Part shown: in pieces, positions 9,304 through 18,160 of the stretch
Position numbering within the stretch: the first letter of the stretch is position 1
How the letters are laid out: each line of letters opens with the position of its first letter
Origin: Parabacteroides faecalis
GTDB taxonomy: Bacteria > Bacteroidota > Bacteroidia > Bacteroidales > Tannerellaceae
Assembly (NCBI RefSeq): GCF_022809355.1
Contig: NZ_JAKZMM010000010.1
Span: forward strand, 47,738-111,737
Length of the DNA stretch: 64,000 bases
Direction: 5' to 3'
The notes under the pieces: generated by a model
The model's input: the letters and a program-made list of their open reading frames with translations, nothing else
What the model was told of the DNA's origin: nothing
Database searches by the model: none
Program-made: the position numbers and the translations under genes

Positions 9304-9942
9304 TCAACTAGCGGCTAACAACTGTTTGGCTACCTGTACAGCCTGATTGGCATTGGAAGTATAAGCATCCGCACCGATCTTCTGGGCAAAAGCATTATTT
9401 ACCGGAGCTCCGCCAACCATGATCTTCACCTGATCTCTCAAACCTTCAGCTTCAACAGCCTGAACTACTTTCTCCATATACATCATGGTGGTGGTCAATA
9501 AAGCAGACATACAGATGATATCGGCATGATGTTCCTTGGCTGCTTCTATAAACTTCGTACTGCTCACATCCACTCCCAGATTGATTACTTCAAATCCACA
9601 GCCTTCAAACATAGAGGCTACCAGGTTTTTCCCAATATCATGCAAATCACCCTTCACCGTACCAATCACAACTTTTCCAATCGTTGCCGTATTCTTATCC
9701 CGCATTAATGGTTTCAGCAACTCCAAAGAACCTTTCATCGCACGGGCTGCCAGCAACAGATTCGGGACAAAAGCCTTTCCTGCCTCAAAGCGGGCACCAA
9801 TTTCTTCCATTGCCTTCACCATATACTGATTGATAATTTCAGTAGGTGAAATACCTTCGTTAATAGCTTCTTGTGTAACGGCAACTGCCTGTTCCAGCTT
9901 ACCATTCAGAATCGCATTATATAAATCTTGTAAATTAGCCAT
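9304..9942 (-). CDS. Methyltransferase cognate corrinoid protein
   Basis: 212-residue B12-binding methyl carrier. The N-terminal helical cap (about residues 1-85, MetH/MtaC-type) precedes a Rossmann-like cobalamin domain with the base-off signature DLHDIG (D99, H101, G104), where His101 should be the lower axial cobalt ligand. A later VGGAPV loop also fits. Such proteins take a methyl group from a substrate methyltransferase and pass it to a second methyltransferase. The UroD-type methyltransferase gene ends 4 bases upstream, so the two are almost certainly partners. Confidence 0.9.
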   Translation of the reverse strand: MANLQDLYNAILNGKLEQAVAVTQEAINEGISPTEIINQYMVKAMEEIGARFEAGKAFVPNLLLAARAMKGSLELLKPLMRDKNTATIGKVVIGTVKGDLHDIGKNLVASMFEGCGFEVINLGVDVSSTKFIEAAKEHHADIICMSALLTTTMMYMEKVVQAVEAEGLRDQVKIMVGGAPVNNAFAQKIGADAYTSNANQAVQVAKQLLAAS

Positions 9943-9946
9943 GGTG

Positions 9947-11203
9947 TTATCTCCTTATTTCATTTAATGTTTCTATCATTGTAATTACATTCTCAACCGG
10001 AACGTTGGCCTGGATATTATGAACCGTATTGAATACAAAACCTCCGTCCTTTCCTAAAATCTCACATTGCTCCATTACCTGACGGCGCACCTCTTCTTTT
10101 GTTCCAAAGGCCAGGACACGCTGCGTATCAATGCCACCGCCCCAAAATACCAATTGGTCGCCAAACTGTTCTTTCAGGACTTTCGAATCCATATCCTTGG
10201 CATTAATCTGTACCGGATTCAGGATATCGAAGCCAGCATCGATCATAGCCGGAATCAAAGGTAATACCGCTCCACACGAATGCTTGAAGATCTTCCAGGT
10301 TGTATGGGTGTGAATCCAATCATTCAAACGTTTATAATAAGGGAGCCACAATTCACGGAATACTTCTTCCGAACAGAACTGCGAATCTTGTGTTCCAAAA
10401 TCGGTACCACAAGTAAAGACTACATCCACTTGATCCCCGACAGTATTCCAAAGCATTTCATAATTCCGGATAGCCAAGTCCGTCTGATGTTCAAACAAGG
10501 CATGAACGAAATCCGGACGGATAAGCGTTGACATATACCATTCTGCCACACTCCGAATGCCTTTCGGATGTTTCAGTCCCATGGCTGGAATAAATGCCAC
10601 ATCACCCAAGGCTGTTCCACCAAAGCCGGCAACAACTGCCTTACCGGTAGCAGCCGCCTTGCCTGCCGCCTGCTTCCAATAAGCCAAGTCGGATTCATTC
10701 AATAAAGCATATTCTTCCAGATTATCCTGATAAGACAGCAAGGCTTCGTCAATAGGCTGTTGTCGCTCGATCGCATTGATGAAATAATAACCTTCGGGCA
10801 TAACAGCACTTGGAGAAACCGAACGATCTCCTTCGGGATAAATATAAACATCTCCTTCGGCATCCGGAGTCATATCAATACCTTTAGCAATCAATACTTT
10901 TTGTCCCCAAGGAGTCACTTGTTCATGCACTTCCGATTCGTCTATGCCGAACATATTCTTCCGTCCGAAAAGAGGAACCAGATCAACGCCCATACGTTCC
11001 TGCAGTTCTTCATCTACCTCGCCCAGCATCTGAAAAGGATCCACGATGCGAACCGGTTTATCTGCCAATCCATAATATTTCCGGAGCTGTTCCACAATCC
11101 GGCAATGAATGCCTGTAACTGTTGTTGCTCCAAAATCAACAGGCACCGGCGTACCGCCCCGATGATTCAAGGCATTCCATACACGTTCTTTTGAGTTTGT
11201 CAT
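9947..11203 (-). CDS. UroD-family corrinoid-dependent methyltransferase (MtaA/CmuA-like)
   Basis: 418-residue protein of the uroporphyrinogen decarboxylase superfamily. It is taken to be a methyltransferase, not HemE, because it sits beside a corrinoid carrier and has the methyltransferase-type HSC motif (IFKHSCGAVLP) that normally supplies zinc ligands. The distal Cys of the classical HxC...C site is not evident; the matching segment reads FNTVHNIQANVP, so a His may replace it. It could move methyl from a methylated substrate to the carrier, or from carrier to acceptor. The ATG at 11203 (TNSKERVWNAL) leaves 14 bases after the upstream gene; a longer in-frame start would overlap that gene. 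Confidence 0.85.
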   Translation of the reverse strand: MTNSKERVWNALNHRGGTPVPVDFGATTVTGIHCRIVEQLRKYYGLADKPVRIVDPFQMLGEVDEELQERMGVDLVPLFGRKNMFGIDESEVHEQVTPWGQKVLIAKGIDMTPDAEGDVYIYPEGDRSVSPSAVMPEGYYFINAIERQQPIDEALLSYQDNLEEYALLNESDLAYWKQAAGKAAATGKAVVAGFGGTALGDVAFIPAMGLKHPKGIRSVAEWYMSTLIRPDFVHALFEHQTDLAIRNYEMLWNTVGDQVDVVFTCGTDFGTQDSQFCSEEVFRELWLPYYKRLNDWIHTHTTWKIFKHSCGAVLPLIPAMIDAGFDILNPVQINAKDMDSKVLKEQFGDQLVFWGGGIDTQRVLAFGTKEEVRRQVMEQCEILGKDGGFVFNTVHNIQANVPVENVITMIETLNEIRR

Positions 11204-11217
11204 TGTTAGTAGTGTTT

Positions 11218-11898
11218 TTATAGGTTTTTCTTTCTTAGTTTCCGTTGAAGGCATTCGGCCCGCTTGTCACATAAGTCACATTCATGGACTTTATTCTTAA
11301 CCTGTTCTCCAAAACCAATCAGGCCGCTTACTGATTTAATAGGATACATCAAGCAACTCTCCGTCAGCGTGACGTCGCATACGCCTGTTGGCATACAAGC
11401 AAACAATCCTTTTTGTTCTGATAAATTCCATCCACAATAACCCGGACTAAAACGATTGGTATGTGGTAATGGGGCCAACTTCCGGATTACCTCTGCTTCC
11501 ATTTGTTCCGTACAAGCACCCACCAAACAACTGCCAATCGTATCGGCTATGAATGTATCCAATCCATCACCTTGTTTCTTGATCTCATCCATCCAATGTT
11601 GGAAAGCCATTCCCGCCGTTGCCACAAACAAGACAAGTCGGGTGGTACCAGCCAACAAACGGGTAATCGTCTTTCCTGTCCGAAAAGCCTTATCCTCTAT
11701 ATAAACGGTGTCGTCTGCCAATACAACAGAATCTTTCACTTCATAATGAAAAACCGGGACAGCTATCTGCATAGCTTCTTCCAATAGTTGTTGTGTCCGC
11801 TCTAAAATCATTGGATCCGGTTCCTGCTCTAAAAAGCCCATTGACCGGCAAATAGTCAACGCCTGCAAGTCTATTTCCTGTATCATATGTGTTTCCAT
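11218..11898 (-). CDS. MetH-activation-domain-like protein with C-terminal Cys cluster
   Basis: 226-residue protein resembling the S-adenosylmethionine-binding reactivation domain of methionine synthase. The key segment is RFSPGYCGWNLSEQ, followed by a conserved-looking LMYPIKSVSGLIGFG. In MetH this domain holds SAM while cob(II)alamin is reduced and remethylated. As a free protein beside a corrinoid carrier, it may reactivate that carrier. The C-terminus carries CDLCDKRAEC, a possible metal or Fe-S site. It is first in a four-gene operon. The reactivation role is an inference; a methyl-acceptor or other accessory role is also possible. A second in-frame Met lies at 11886. Confidence 0.75.
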   Translation of the reverse strand: METHMIQEIDLQALTICRSMGFLEQEPDPMILERTQQLLEEAMQIAVPVFHYEVKDSVVLADDTVYIEDKAFRTGKTITRLLAGTTRLVLFVATAGMAFQHWMDEIKKQGDGLDTFIADTIGSCLVGACTEQMEAEVIRKLAPLPHTNRFSPGYCGWNLSEQKGLFACMPTGVCDVTLTESCLMYPIKSVSGLIGFGEQVKNKVHECDLCDKRAECLQRKLRKKNL

Positions 11899-12117
11899 GT
11901 TTTTCTTTCTTTTTCCGAGTGCAAGTTAGCAGCATATCTCCATTAAAAGAATAGATAAAAATAACCCTCTATATGGACAATTATTGTTTTTTCCGCTTGC
12001 TGGATGATGGGCTGCCCTCATATTTTTCCTACCTTTATCCATCCAAAGAAAAACGGTAACGATACTGCGTGATACGACTTTAGGCACTCAGGGATACAAA
12101 ACCCGTTAGCAAGTAAT

Positions 12118-12203
12118 TTTTTGACATTTGTCGAAAAGCTTTTCCATAGTTATGCTAAAGCTTTTTGACGGATATGCTAAAGCTTTTCGACATCTGTCAA
12201 AAA
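12118..12203. promoter_or_regulatory. Large inverted repeat with internal direct repeat between corrinoid operon and araC
   Basis: The 392-base gap between the divergent genes holds no gene but has a 24-base inverted repeat (12118-12141 against 12180-12203, 22 of 24 matching) built on TTTTTGACA and TGTCGAAAAGCTT. A third copy of the half-site lies between the arms: GCTAAAGCTTTTTGACG near 12153-12170 repeats as GCTAAAGCTTTTCGACA near 12176-12192. Three copies in a divergent control region suit an operator for the adjacent AraC protein. A long hairpin acting in RNA is the alternative. I find no recognisable cobalamin riboswitch here. Confidence 0.6.
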
Positions 12204-12291
12204 TATGAAAGATAACGAACTTTTGTCTGGCAATACACGATGGAGATTATCCGGCAGCCGCAGAATCGTTACAAGCAACAAGTAGAAACAG

Positions 12292-13182
12292 ATGGTTATG
12301 AAACGGGAATTAGGGTTCAAAGGCGAACGGTTTATTTATTTACCTCTTTCCATCCTGGAACAGATGGAGAAAAACCCACTGACAGGAGACTTGTATATCT
12401 ATTCATTAGGCTACTTTACCAAAGCTGCCTTCCATTATATCGAACGGTTAAACGGATGCGACCAGTATCTGCTTATCTATTGCAAAGACGGGAAAGGCCA
12501 TGTGCGGATACAAGACCGACAATATGAACTGTCGGCAGATCAGTATATTATTCTTCCGCCACATATTTATCATCAATATGAAGCGGATGAAAAAGATCCG
12601 TGGAGTATTTATTGGTTTCACTTCAAAGGAACAAAAGCTCCCTATATCGCCCAAGGACAAGACGTACCGCATACCGTGACTCCTTCCGTCTCTTCCCGCC
12701 AGCAAAATCGGCTGGAATTGTTTGAAGAAATCTATACGACTTTGAAAAGTAGTTTGTCGGTCGAACATATCAATTACGCGAACTTCTGCTTCGGTTACTT
12801 TCTCAGTACCTTATTATATATACAACAGTATCGCGAATCGGGAGGGAAAAGTGAATATATGGGTACAATCATTAACCGCAGTATTTACTATATGAACGAG
12901 AATATCAACAAAAACCTGACGGTACAGGAAATTGCCTCGTTTGTCAATTATTCTCCATCTTATTTCTACCGTAAGTTCATGCAGGAAATCGGTATCGCTC
13001 CGATGACCTATTTCACCAAGATGAAAATCAACAAGGCCTACGGACTATTAAAAGACACCGATTTGAAGATTAACCAGATCGCCACCTTATTAGGTTATAC
13101 CGATCCGTTGTATTTCAGTCGGGTGTTCTCGAAAGAAGCCGGTGTTTCTCCCCAGCAATATCGGGCAGCCAATAAAAAATAA
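12292..13182 (+). CDS. AraC-family transcriptional regulator
   Basis: 296-residue regulator with an N-terminal cupin-like effector domain (about residues 40-110, with DQYIILPPHIYHQY) and a C-terminal pair of helix-turn-helix motifs (about 195-290, including FVNYSPSYFYRKFMQEIG and LLGYTDPLYFSRVFSKEAG). The arrangement is that of sugar-responsive AraC regulators. It diverges from the corrinoid operon across a repeat-rich control region, so it probably regulates that operon, and perhaps the receptor gene 100 bases downstream. Met codons at 12292 and 12298 are both possible starts. Confidence 0.9.
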   Translation: MVMKRELGFKGERFIYLPLSILEQMEKNPLTGDLYIYSLGYFTKAAFHYIERLNGCDQYLLIYCKDGKGHVRIQDRQYELSADQYIILPPHIYHQYEADEKDPWSIYWFHFKGTKAPYIAQGQDVPHTVTPSVSSRQQNRLELFEEIYTTLKSSLSVEHINYANFCFGYFLSTLLYIQQYRESGGKSEYMGTIINRSIYYMNENINKNLTVQEIASFVNYSPSYFYRKFMQEIGIAPMTYFTKMKINKAYGLLKDTDLKINQIATLLGYTDPLYFSRVFSKEAGVSPQQYRAANKK

Positions 13183-13282
13183 TCTCATGGAACCGTACCC
13201 GATTACTTGTTTCGGTTGTCATATAAATAGAAAGTCAAGCATGCACGACCTAACTTATGTAAAACGACAAACACGAAAAAGA

Positions 13283-15868
13283 ATGAAACAACTTGAAATA
13301 CACAGATGGGTACGGAGTATCTTTTGCATCGCACTCTTTTTATCCTGGATTCCGTTCCTGCAAGCACAGGAAAAACGACTGATTGACCTGGAACTGAACG
13401 AAGTTCCTTTATCAACAGCCTTACGCCAACTGGAACGTGAAGGAGGAAAGAACATCTTGTTCGTCAATGATGAAGTAGAAGCTTACCGGGTAACGGTCCG
13501 TATCCAAAAGCAGCCATTGGCGGAAGCTCTCCAGCTCGTATTGAAAGACAAGCCGTTTATCTGCCTGGAACGGCAGGACTATTTCGTTGTACAACGGATG
13601 GATAAAAACAAGAAAGTAGAATATATCCGGGGGAAGGTTGTCAACGAACAAGGGAAACCTATTCCGTATGCCAATGTACTGGTCTTACAAGCCGGAGATT
13701 CTACCTTTGTAAACGGTTGCGTTACGGAAGACGACGGAACATTTCTCCTACCCGATCCGTATGCCGATCATTATTTATTGCGGGTAACGTATGTAGGTTA
13801 TCAGTCCCAAACGGTTACTTGCATGGCCGAGAATTATCTGCAGATGCGACCGCAAGAGAACCAACTGAAGGAAGTCACCGTAACAGCAACCCGTCCACTG
13901 GTAGAAAGGAAGAACGGAGCTTATCTGACACATATCACCGGCACACCGCTTTCTCTGATGGGTTCAGCAGCAGATATGATCGGACATCTGCCTTTCGTGA
14001 CAGGATCAGACGGGAATTATTCGGTCATCGGACGAGGTACGCCCGAGATTTACATCAACGGACGAAAGGTACGTGATACCTCCGAGCTATCGCGTTTACA
14101 GGCCAATGAAATCCTTTCGGCAGAAATCATTACCACTCCCGGCGCCCGGTATGCATCGGATGTCAAGGCGGTTATCCGAATCCGCACCATCCGTCAGCGC
14201 GGACAAGGACTCAGCGGCAGCTTTTATGCGGATTACAACCAAGGCCATGCAGGAAAAGGAAACGAAGGCATCACTTTGAATTACCGAACCGGCGGACTGG
14301 ATATCTTTGCCAAGACTTACTTTCAGGAATCTAATTCGTATAGTACCAACCAAACAATCACCCAAATGCAGACATCTTCCCTTTGGGAAAGCCATTCGGA
14401 TCAAAAAACGACCGGACGAGACAACTACTTCAACGGGGAAATCGGATTGAATTACGAACTGAACGAGAATCAGTCTCTAGGAGTACGATATGCACCGGAA
14501 CAGAACATCGGCGAATATCAGAACACCTCTATCAGTTCCACCGATATGTATCGGGACGGCGTATTGGTTGACCAACTGGAATCGGATGCCCGTAATACCG
14601 GAAAGAAAGGATTGGAACATGCGGTCAATGCTTATTATACCGGGACTTTCGGGAAATGGGATATCGACTTCAATGCCGATTTCTACCAAGGGAAAAATCG
14701 AAACGAACAGATTGTCCTCAACAATGGCGAGACAGACGCCACTTCGACCAACCGAATCAAGAATCGTTTGGTGGCCGCCAAGCTGATCGCCACCACATCT
14801 GTATGGAAAGGAAATCTCTCCTTTGGAACCGAAGAAACCTGGACCGACCGCCGCGACCGTTTTGAACAAGACGGCTTCTCGGCCGATGCCGACGACCATA
14901 TCCAGCAAACCATTGCTTCTGCCTTTGCTGATTATTCCTTGGAATTAGGAACATTCAGTCTGCAAGCCGGATTACGGTATGAATACCAAAAGACGCATTA
15001 TTACGAAGCAGGTATCTTCCAGCCCACACAAAGCCCGGACTACCATCATGTCTTGCCGACGGCTTCTGTTTCCTATCGGAAAGGCGACTGGAATGCCGGT
15101 TTAGGCTTCAAGCTAAACAAAATCAATCCGGATTATACTATGCTATCAAGTGCCATTTCTTATATCAACAAGTATCAATACAGCAACGGTAATCCGCATC
15201 TGGTTCCGCAAATACATCGGAACCTTTCTTTGGATGGCGGTTGGAAATGGATCAATATCTCCCTATTTTATGATCATACGTTGGATATGTACACCTCATA
15301 CCTCAAGCCTTACCATGATGAGACCCATCCGGGCGTTTCTCTTCATACAAAAGCAAGTATTCCACATACCTATGCGTATGGTGGAGGAATCTACGCCAGT
15401 CCTAAAATCGGTTGTTGGCAACCCAACATCAGTGCCGATGTTTTCTGGTTTCACTCGGATGCACGTTCGTTAGGAATCGAGCAGTTCTGGAACGAACCTC
15501 AGTTTAGTTTCCGACTCGACAATAATTTCTTGCTGCCTCAAGGCTGGTATATCAACCTGACTGGAAGTATCAATACACAGGCCAAGCAGAGTTACGCCAT
15601 CTTCAACCGGCAAGGAAGGGTGGATCTCCGCATCTCCAAAACATTCCTGCCGGACCAAAGTTTACAAATATCATTAGCAGGATATGACCTGTTCCGCACG
15701 GCCAAACGGACTCGTTTCGAACATATCTATGGAGACCGAACAAACACGTATGCCGACGGTTACATGGACAGCCAACGCATCGGAGTACGTGTCAGCTATA
15801 AATTCAATGCAACCAAGAGCAAGTACAAAGGTTCAGGAGCCGGACAAAGCGAGAAGAGCCGATTGTAA
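13283..15868 (+). CDS. TonB-dependent outer-membrane receptor with STN signalling domain
   Basis: 861-residue outer-membrane protein. Order: signal peptide (about 1-29, ending LQA), an STN secretin/TonB N-terminal domain (about 33-105) typical of receptors that signal to anti-sigma factors, a carboxypeptidase-regulatory-like beta domain (about 118-200), a plug with ATRPLVERKNGAY, then a beta-barrel of the OMP_b-brl_3 type. It is not a SusC and no SusD follows. The ATG at 13283 is chosen because it begins a proper signal peptide; earlier in-frame Mets give an unlikely extension. With the ECF sigma and FecR genes directly downstream it forms a cell-surface signalling set. The ligand is unknown. 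Confidence 0.83.
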   Translation: MKQLEIHRWVRSIFCIALFLSWIPFLQAQEKRLIDLELNEVPLSTALRQLEREGGKNILFVNDEVEAYRVTVRIQKQPLAEALQLVLKDKPFICLERQDYFVVQRMDKNKKVEYIRGKVVNEQGKPIPYANVLVLQAGDSTFVNGCVTEDDGTFLLPDPYADHYLLRVTYVGYQSQTVTCMAENYLQMRPQENQLKEVTVTATRPLVERKNGAYLTHITGTPLSLMGSAADMIGHLPFVTGSDGNYSVIGRGTPEIYINGRKVRDTSELSRLQANEILSAEIITTPGARYASDVKAVIRIRTIRQRGQGLSGSFYADYNQGHAGKGNEGITLNYRTGGLDIFAKTYFQESNSYSTNQTITQMQTSSLWESHSDQKTTGRDNYFNGEIGLNYELNENQSLGVRYAPEQNIGEYQNTSISSTDMYRDGVLVDQLESDARNTGKKGLEHAVNAYYTGTFGKWDIDFNADFYQGKNRNEQIVLNNGETDATSTNRIKNRLVAAKLIATTSVWKGNLSFGTEETWTDRRDRFEQDGFSADADDHIQQTIASAFADYSLELGTFSLQAGLRYEYQKTHYYEAGIFQPTQSPDYHHVLPTASVSYRKGDWNAGLGFKLNKINPDYTMLSSAISYINKYQYSNGNPHLVPQIHRNLSLDGGWKWINISLFYDHTLDMYTSYLKPYHDETHPGVSLHTKASIPHTYAYGGGIYASPKIGCWQPNISADVFWFHSDARSLGIEQFWNEPQFSFRLDNNFLLPQGWYINLTGSINTQAKQSYAIFNRQGRVDLRISKTFLPDQSLQISLAGYDLFRTAKRTRFEHIYGDRTNTYADGYMDSQRIGVRVSYKFNATKSKYKGSGAGQSEKSRL

Positions 15869-15931
15869 AGGATGTATTGGCTATCTGCATAGGAAAACGT
15901 ACCTTTGTCGCCGGACAGAAAACGAATGTGA

Positions 15932-16456
15932 ATGATTTGGAAAAAGAAGACCGACGATAAGACAACCGCTTTCGAGGGTTTGTTCCGTCAGCAATACCCG
16001 CCTTTGGTACGGCATGCCACGCAGCTTTTGGGCGATCCGGAAGAAGCAAGGGATGTGGTGGGCGAAGCCATGGAACAAGCCTGGCAACGGTGGGATACAT
16101 TGGCTGAAGCACAACGTGCCTCATGGCTTTTTACTACGGTCCGGCATCTGGCTCTTAACCGGCTCAAGCACCGGCAAGTAGTAACCGATCATGCGGAAGC
16201 CATCCGCGAAGCAACGGTATTCGACTTGCAAGCCCGGTATTGGGAACACGAACGCCTGCTTCGTCAGGCTGAAGCAGTTGTCGAAGCTTTAGGTGAACCC
16301 ACGCGGACGATTGTACGCCTCTGCTATTTCGAGCAAAACACCTACCGGGTAGCCGCCGAAAGGCTGGGCATCAGTCCGGATACAGTCAAGAAACATATCT
16401 CCAAAGCCTTGCGTGCCTTACGTGAAGCCTTGGGGAAGAAAGGAGATGAACGATGA
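15932..16456 (+). CDS. ECF RNA polymerase sigma factor
   Basis: 174-residue extracytoplasmic-function sigma factor. Region 2 lies around residues 15-80 (GLFRQQYPPLVRHATQLL, then EEARDVVGEAMEQAW), and region 4 is a C-terminal helix-turn-helix (YRVAAERLGISPDTVKKHIS, about 132-152). It starts 63 bases after the TonB receptor and overlaps the FecR start by ATGA, so the two regulators are translationally coupled. It should drive genes of the adjacent receptor system. Confidence 0.92.
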   Translation: MIWKKKTDDKTTAFEGLFRQQYPPLVRHATQLLGDPEEARDVVGEAMEQAWQRWDTLAEAQRASWLFTTVRHLALNRLKHRQVVTDHAEAIREATVFDLQARYWEHERLLRQAEAVVEALGEPTRTIVRLCYFEQNTYRVAAERLGISPDTVKKHISKALRALREALGKKGDER

Positions 16457-17388
16457 ACGACGAAGAAAAGAACATGTATAGCGACGAAGACCTGCGTCTG
16501 CTTCAGGTATTGGGCGAAGCGGCAGGCGAGCAACCTTCGGCCGAAGAGACCGAAAAGGCATGGCAGCAATTCCGGCAACAACACCGGCAACGTCAGAACA
16601 ACCGATATATATGGGCCAGCGTGGCGGCAGCCGTGGTCTGTCTCCTCGCCTTAGGCCTTCCTTTCATTGGGGAACGGACGAACGAGCGCCCCATCGAACT
16701 CTATGCTGCCTTGGATGTACCTTCCAAAACGACAACCGTCGAAGCGGGTGATTCCATCGTTCTTGCCACACCACCGGAACAAACGGCTGAAGTCCGGCTT
16801 TCCGACGGAACACGGATTGTCCTGGGAGCCAACTCTCGTCTGACATATCCTCGTTCGTTTGCCTTGGATGCGCCACGCGAAGTCCGCTTGTCCGGCGAAG
16901 CCCGCTTTGAAGTTACCCACGATGCAGATCATCCTTTCTGGGTAATATCAGGTGAAATGCGAACCGAAGTACTGGGAACCGTCTTCGATGTGAATGCTTA
17001 TCCCGGCAATCGTGCCCGAGTCATCTTGTACGAAGGCCATGTTCGAATCGGCCATCAGCAGGAACAACTCGACATTCATCCGGGACAACAGGCAGTATTG
17101 CAAGACAACCGCCATCTGAATATCACCAGCGTAAACCTGAAACAAGCCGGTAGTTGGATTGAAGGCCTCTTCGATTACGATAATATGCCACTGGGCGAAG
17201 TGATGAAACATATCGGCACGTGGTACAACGTCAGTATCACAGCACAATCAGAGTCTTTCTTGGAGCGTCGCATCCATTTCCGTTTCCCACGTACGGCTTC
17301 TCTTAACGAAGTCGTCACTGCACTGAACGATCTGGGTGTAGCCCGCATCACCTTCCATCACCAAACTTTGCAGGTAGAGAAACCCTAA
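16453..17388 (+). CDS. FecR-family anti-sigma factor
   Basis: 311-residue inner-membrane anti-sigma factor. The N-terminal cytoplasmic part (about 1-52) should hold the ECF sigma. One membrane helix follows (about 53-74, IWASVAAAVVCLLALGLPFI). The periplasmic FecR domain (about 100-200, with LSDGTRIVLGANSRLTYP and GEARFEV) and a DUF4974-like C-terminus (about 238-308) complete the standard Bacteroidetes build. It receives the signal from the STN domain of the receptor encoded upstream. The order receptor-sigma-FecR differs from the usual sigma-FecR-receptor order. Confidence 0.9.
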   Translation: MNDEEKNMYSDEDLRLLQVLGEAAGEQPSAEETEKAWQQFRQQHRQRQNNRYIWASVAAAVVCLLALGLPFIGERTNERPIELYAALDVPSKTTTVEAGDSIVLATPPEQTAEVRLSDGTRIVLGANSRLTYPRSFALDAPREVRLSGEARFEVTHDADHPFWVISGEMRTEVLGTVFDVNAYPGNRARVILYEGHVRIGHQQEQLDIHPGQQAVLQDNRHLNITSVNLKQAGSWIEGLFDYDNMPLGEVMKHIGTWYNVSITAQSESFLERRIHFRFPRTASLNEVVTALNDLGVARITFHHQTLQVEKP

Positions 17389-17411
17389 TCTGCCTGCGAA
17401 GTCAAATTTAG

Positions 17412-17458
17412 GCCTCTAAATGGGAATTTCGATGGTGATGAAACTCTCATTTAGAGGC
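17412..17458. terminator. Hairpin between convergent fecR and secreted-protein gene
   Basis: GCCTCTAAATG (17412-17422) pairs with CATTTAGAGGC (17448-17458), 11 bp with a 25-base loop, in the 93-base gap between converging genes. There is no good T-run, so termination is probable but not certain. Confidence 0.5.
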
Positions 17459-17481
17459 AGTATTTGAATACTTAGATATTT

Positions 17482-18159
17482 TCAATTCACCAATCGAGAA
17501 GTTGCCTTGATCACTTTATAATAATCAGATTTTACATCATCTTTATATTGAATCATTCTATATTTACCAGCTCCAACATTATAAGAACCTCCTAACCCTA
17601 AATGATCATAGGTAAAATCAACTTCTATCAAATTACTGGGTCCAGGAGTATAATCATATTGCTTAGCCAGCAGTGTGTTTTTTATGAACAACATTTTAAA
17701 CCCTTGATATTGATATTCTACAAAATAGGCATTATCACACTCTACGCCTAACACCTTCTCTGTCCAGCCCATACCTTTTAAACAATCAACCACAAAAAAC
17801 ATTTGATCATCTTTTAGTCCTGCTGAATTATAACCACAGATTACTTTTAATAATTCTCTAAAACAATCTATTTGAAAATTAAGATTCTCATACTTTGTAT
17901 ATAAATCCATAGCGTCATCAGGAGCAGACATGGAACATATGTCACTAACAGGTTTACTTATTTTTTCTAAAGTTTCAAATACAACCAAGGTATTCTTATG
18001 AACATTCGGATGTTGACAAAATGAAGCTATGGCATCATATGTCAAATCTTCTAGTTGTTGATAAGCTCCATAAGCTCTATCCTCTGAACTTTGCGAATAC
18101 AAGTTCAAACATGATAATAAACAAACTAATAATATAGATAGTCGTCCTTTTATCGTCAT
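17482..18159 (-). CDS. Secreted protein of unknown function
   Basis: 225-residue protein with a signal peptide (about 1-23, ending NLYSQ). I recognise no domain. The mature protein is mixed alpha/beta with scattered Cys (SFCQHP, DICSM, IDCFREL, VICGY), and its C-terminal part (FTYDHLGLGGSYNVG) is beta-like. The start at 18159 is preferred over an upstream Met because it begins the signal peptide. It is the last of three closely spaced, visibly AT-rich minus-strand genes; the AT content contrasts with the GC-richer sigma/FecR genes next door and hints at acquisition by transfer. Confidence 0.65.
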   Translation of the reverse strand: MTIKGRLSILLVCLLSCLNLYSQSSEDRAYGAYQQLEDLTYDAIASFCQHPNVHKNTLVVFETLEKISKPVSDICSMSAPDDAMDLYTKYENLNFQIDCFRELLKVICGYNSAGLKDDQMFFVVDCLKGMGWTEKVLGVECDNAYFVEYQYQGFKMLFIKNTLLAKQYDYTPGPSNLIEVDFTYDHLGLGGSYNVGAGKYRMIQYKDDVKSDYYKVIKATSRLVN

Positions 18160-18160
18160 A

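Noticed and set aside
11899..12291. Cobalamin riboswitch ahead of the corrinoid operon
   Set aside because: I found no B12-box-like conserved segments; the region is explained by inverted and direct repeats suited to protein binding.
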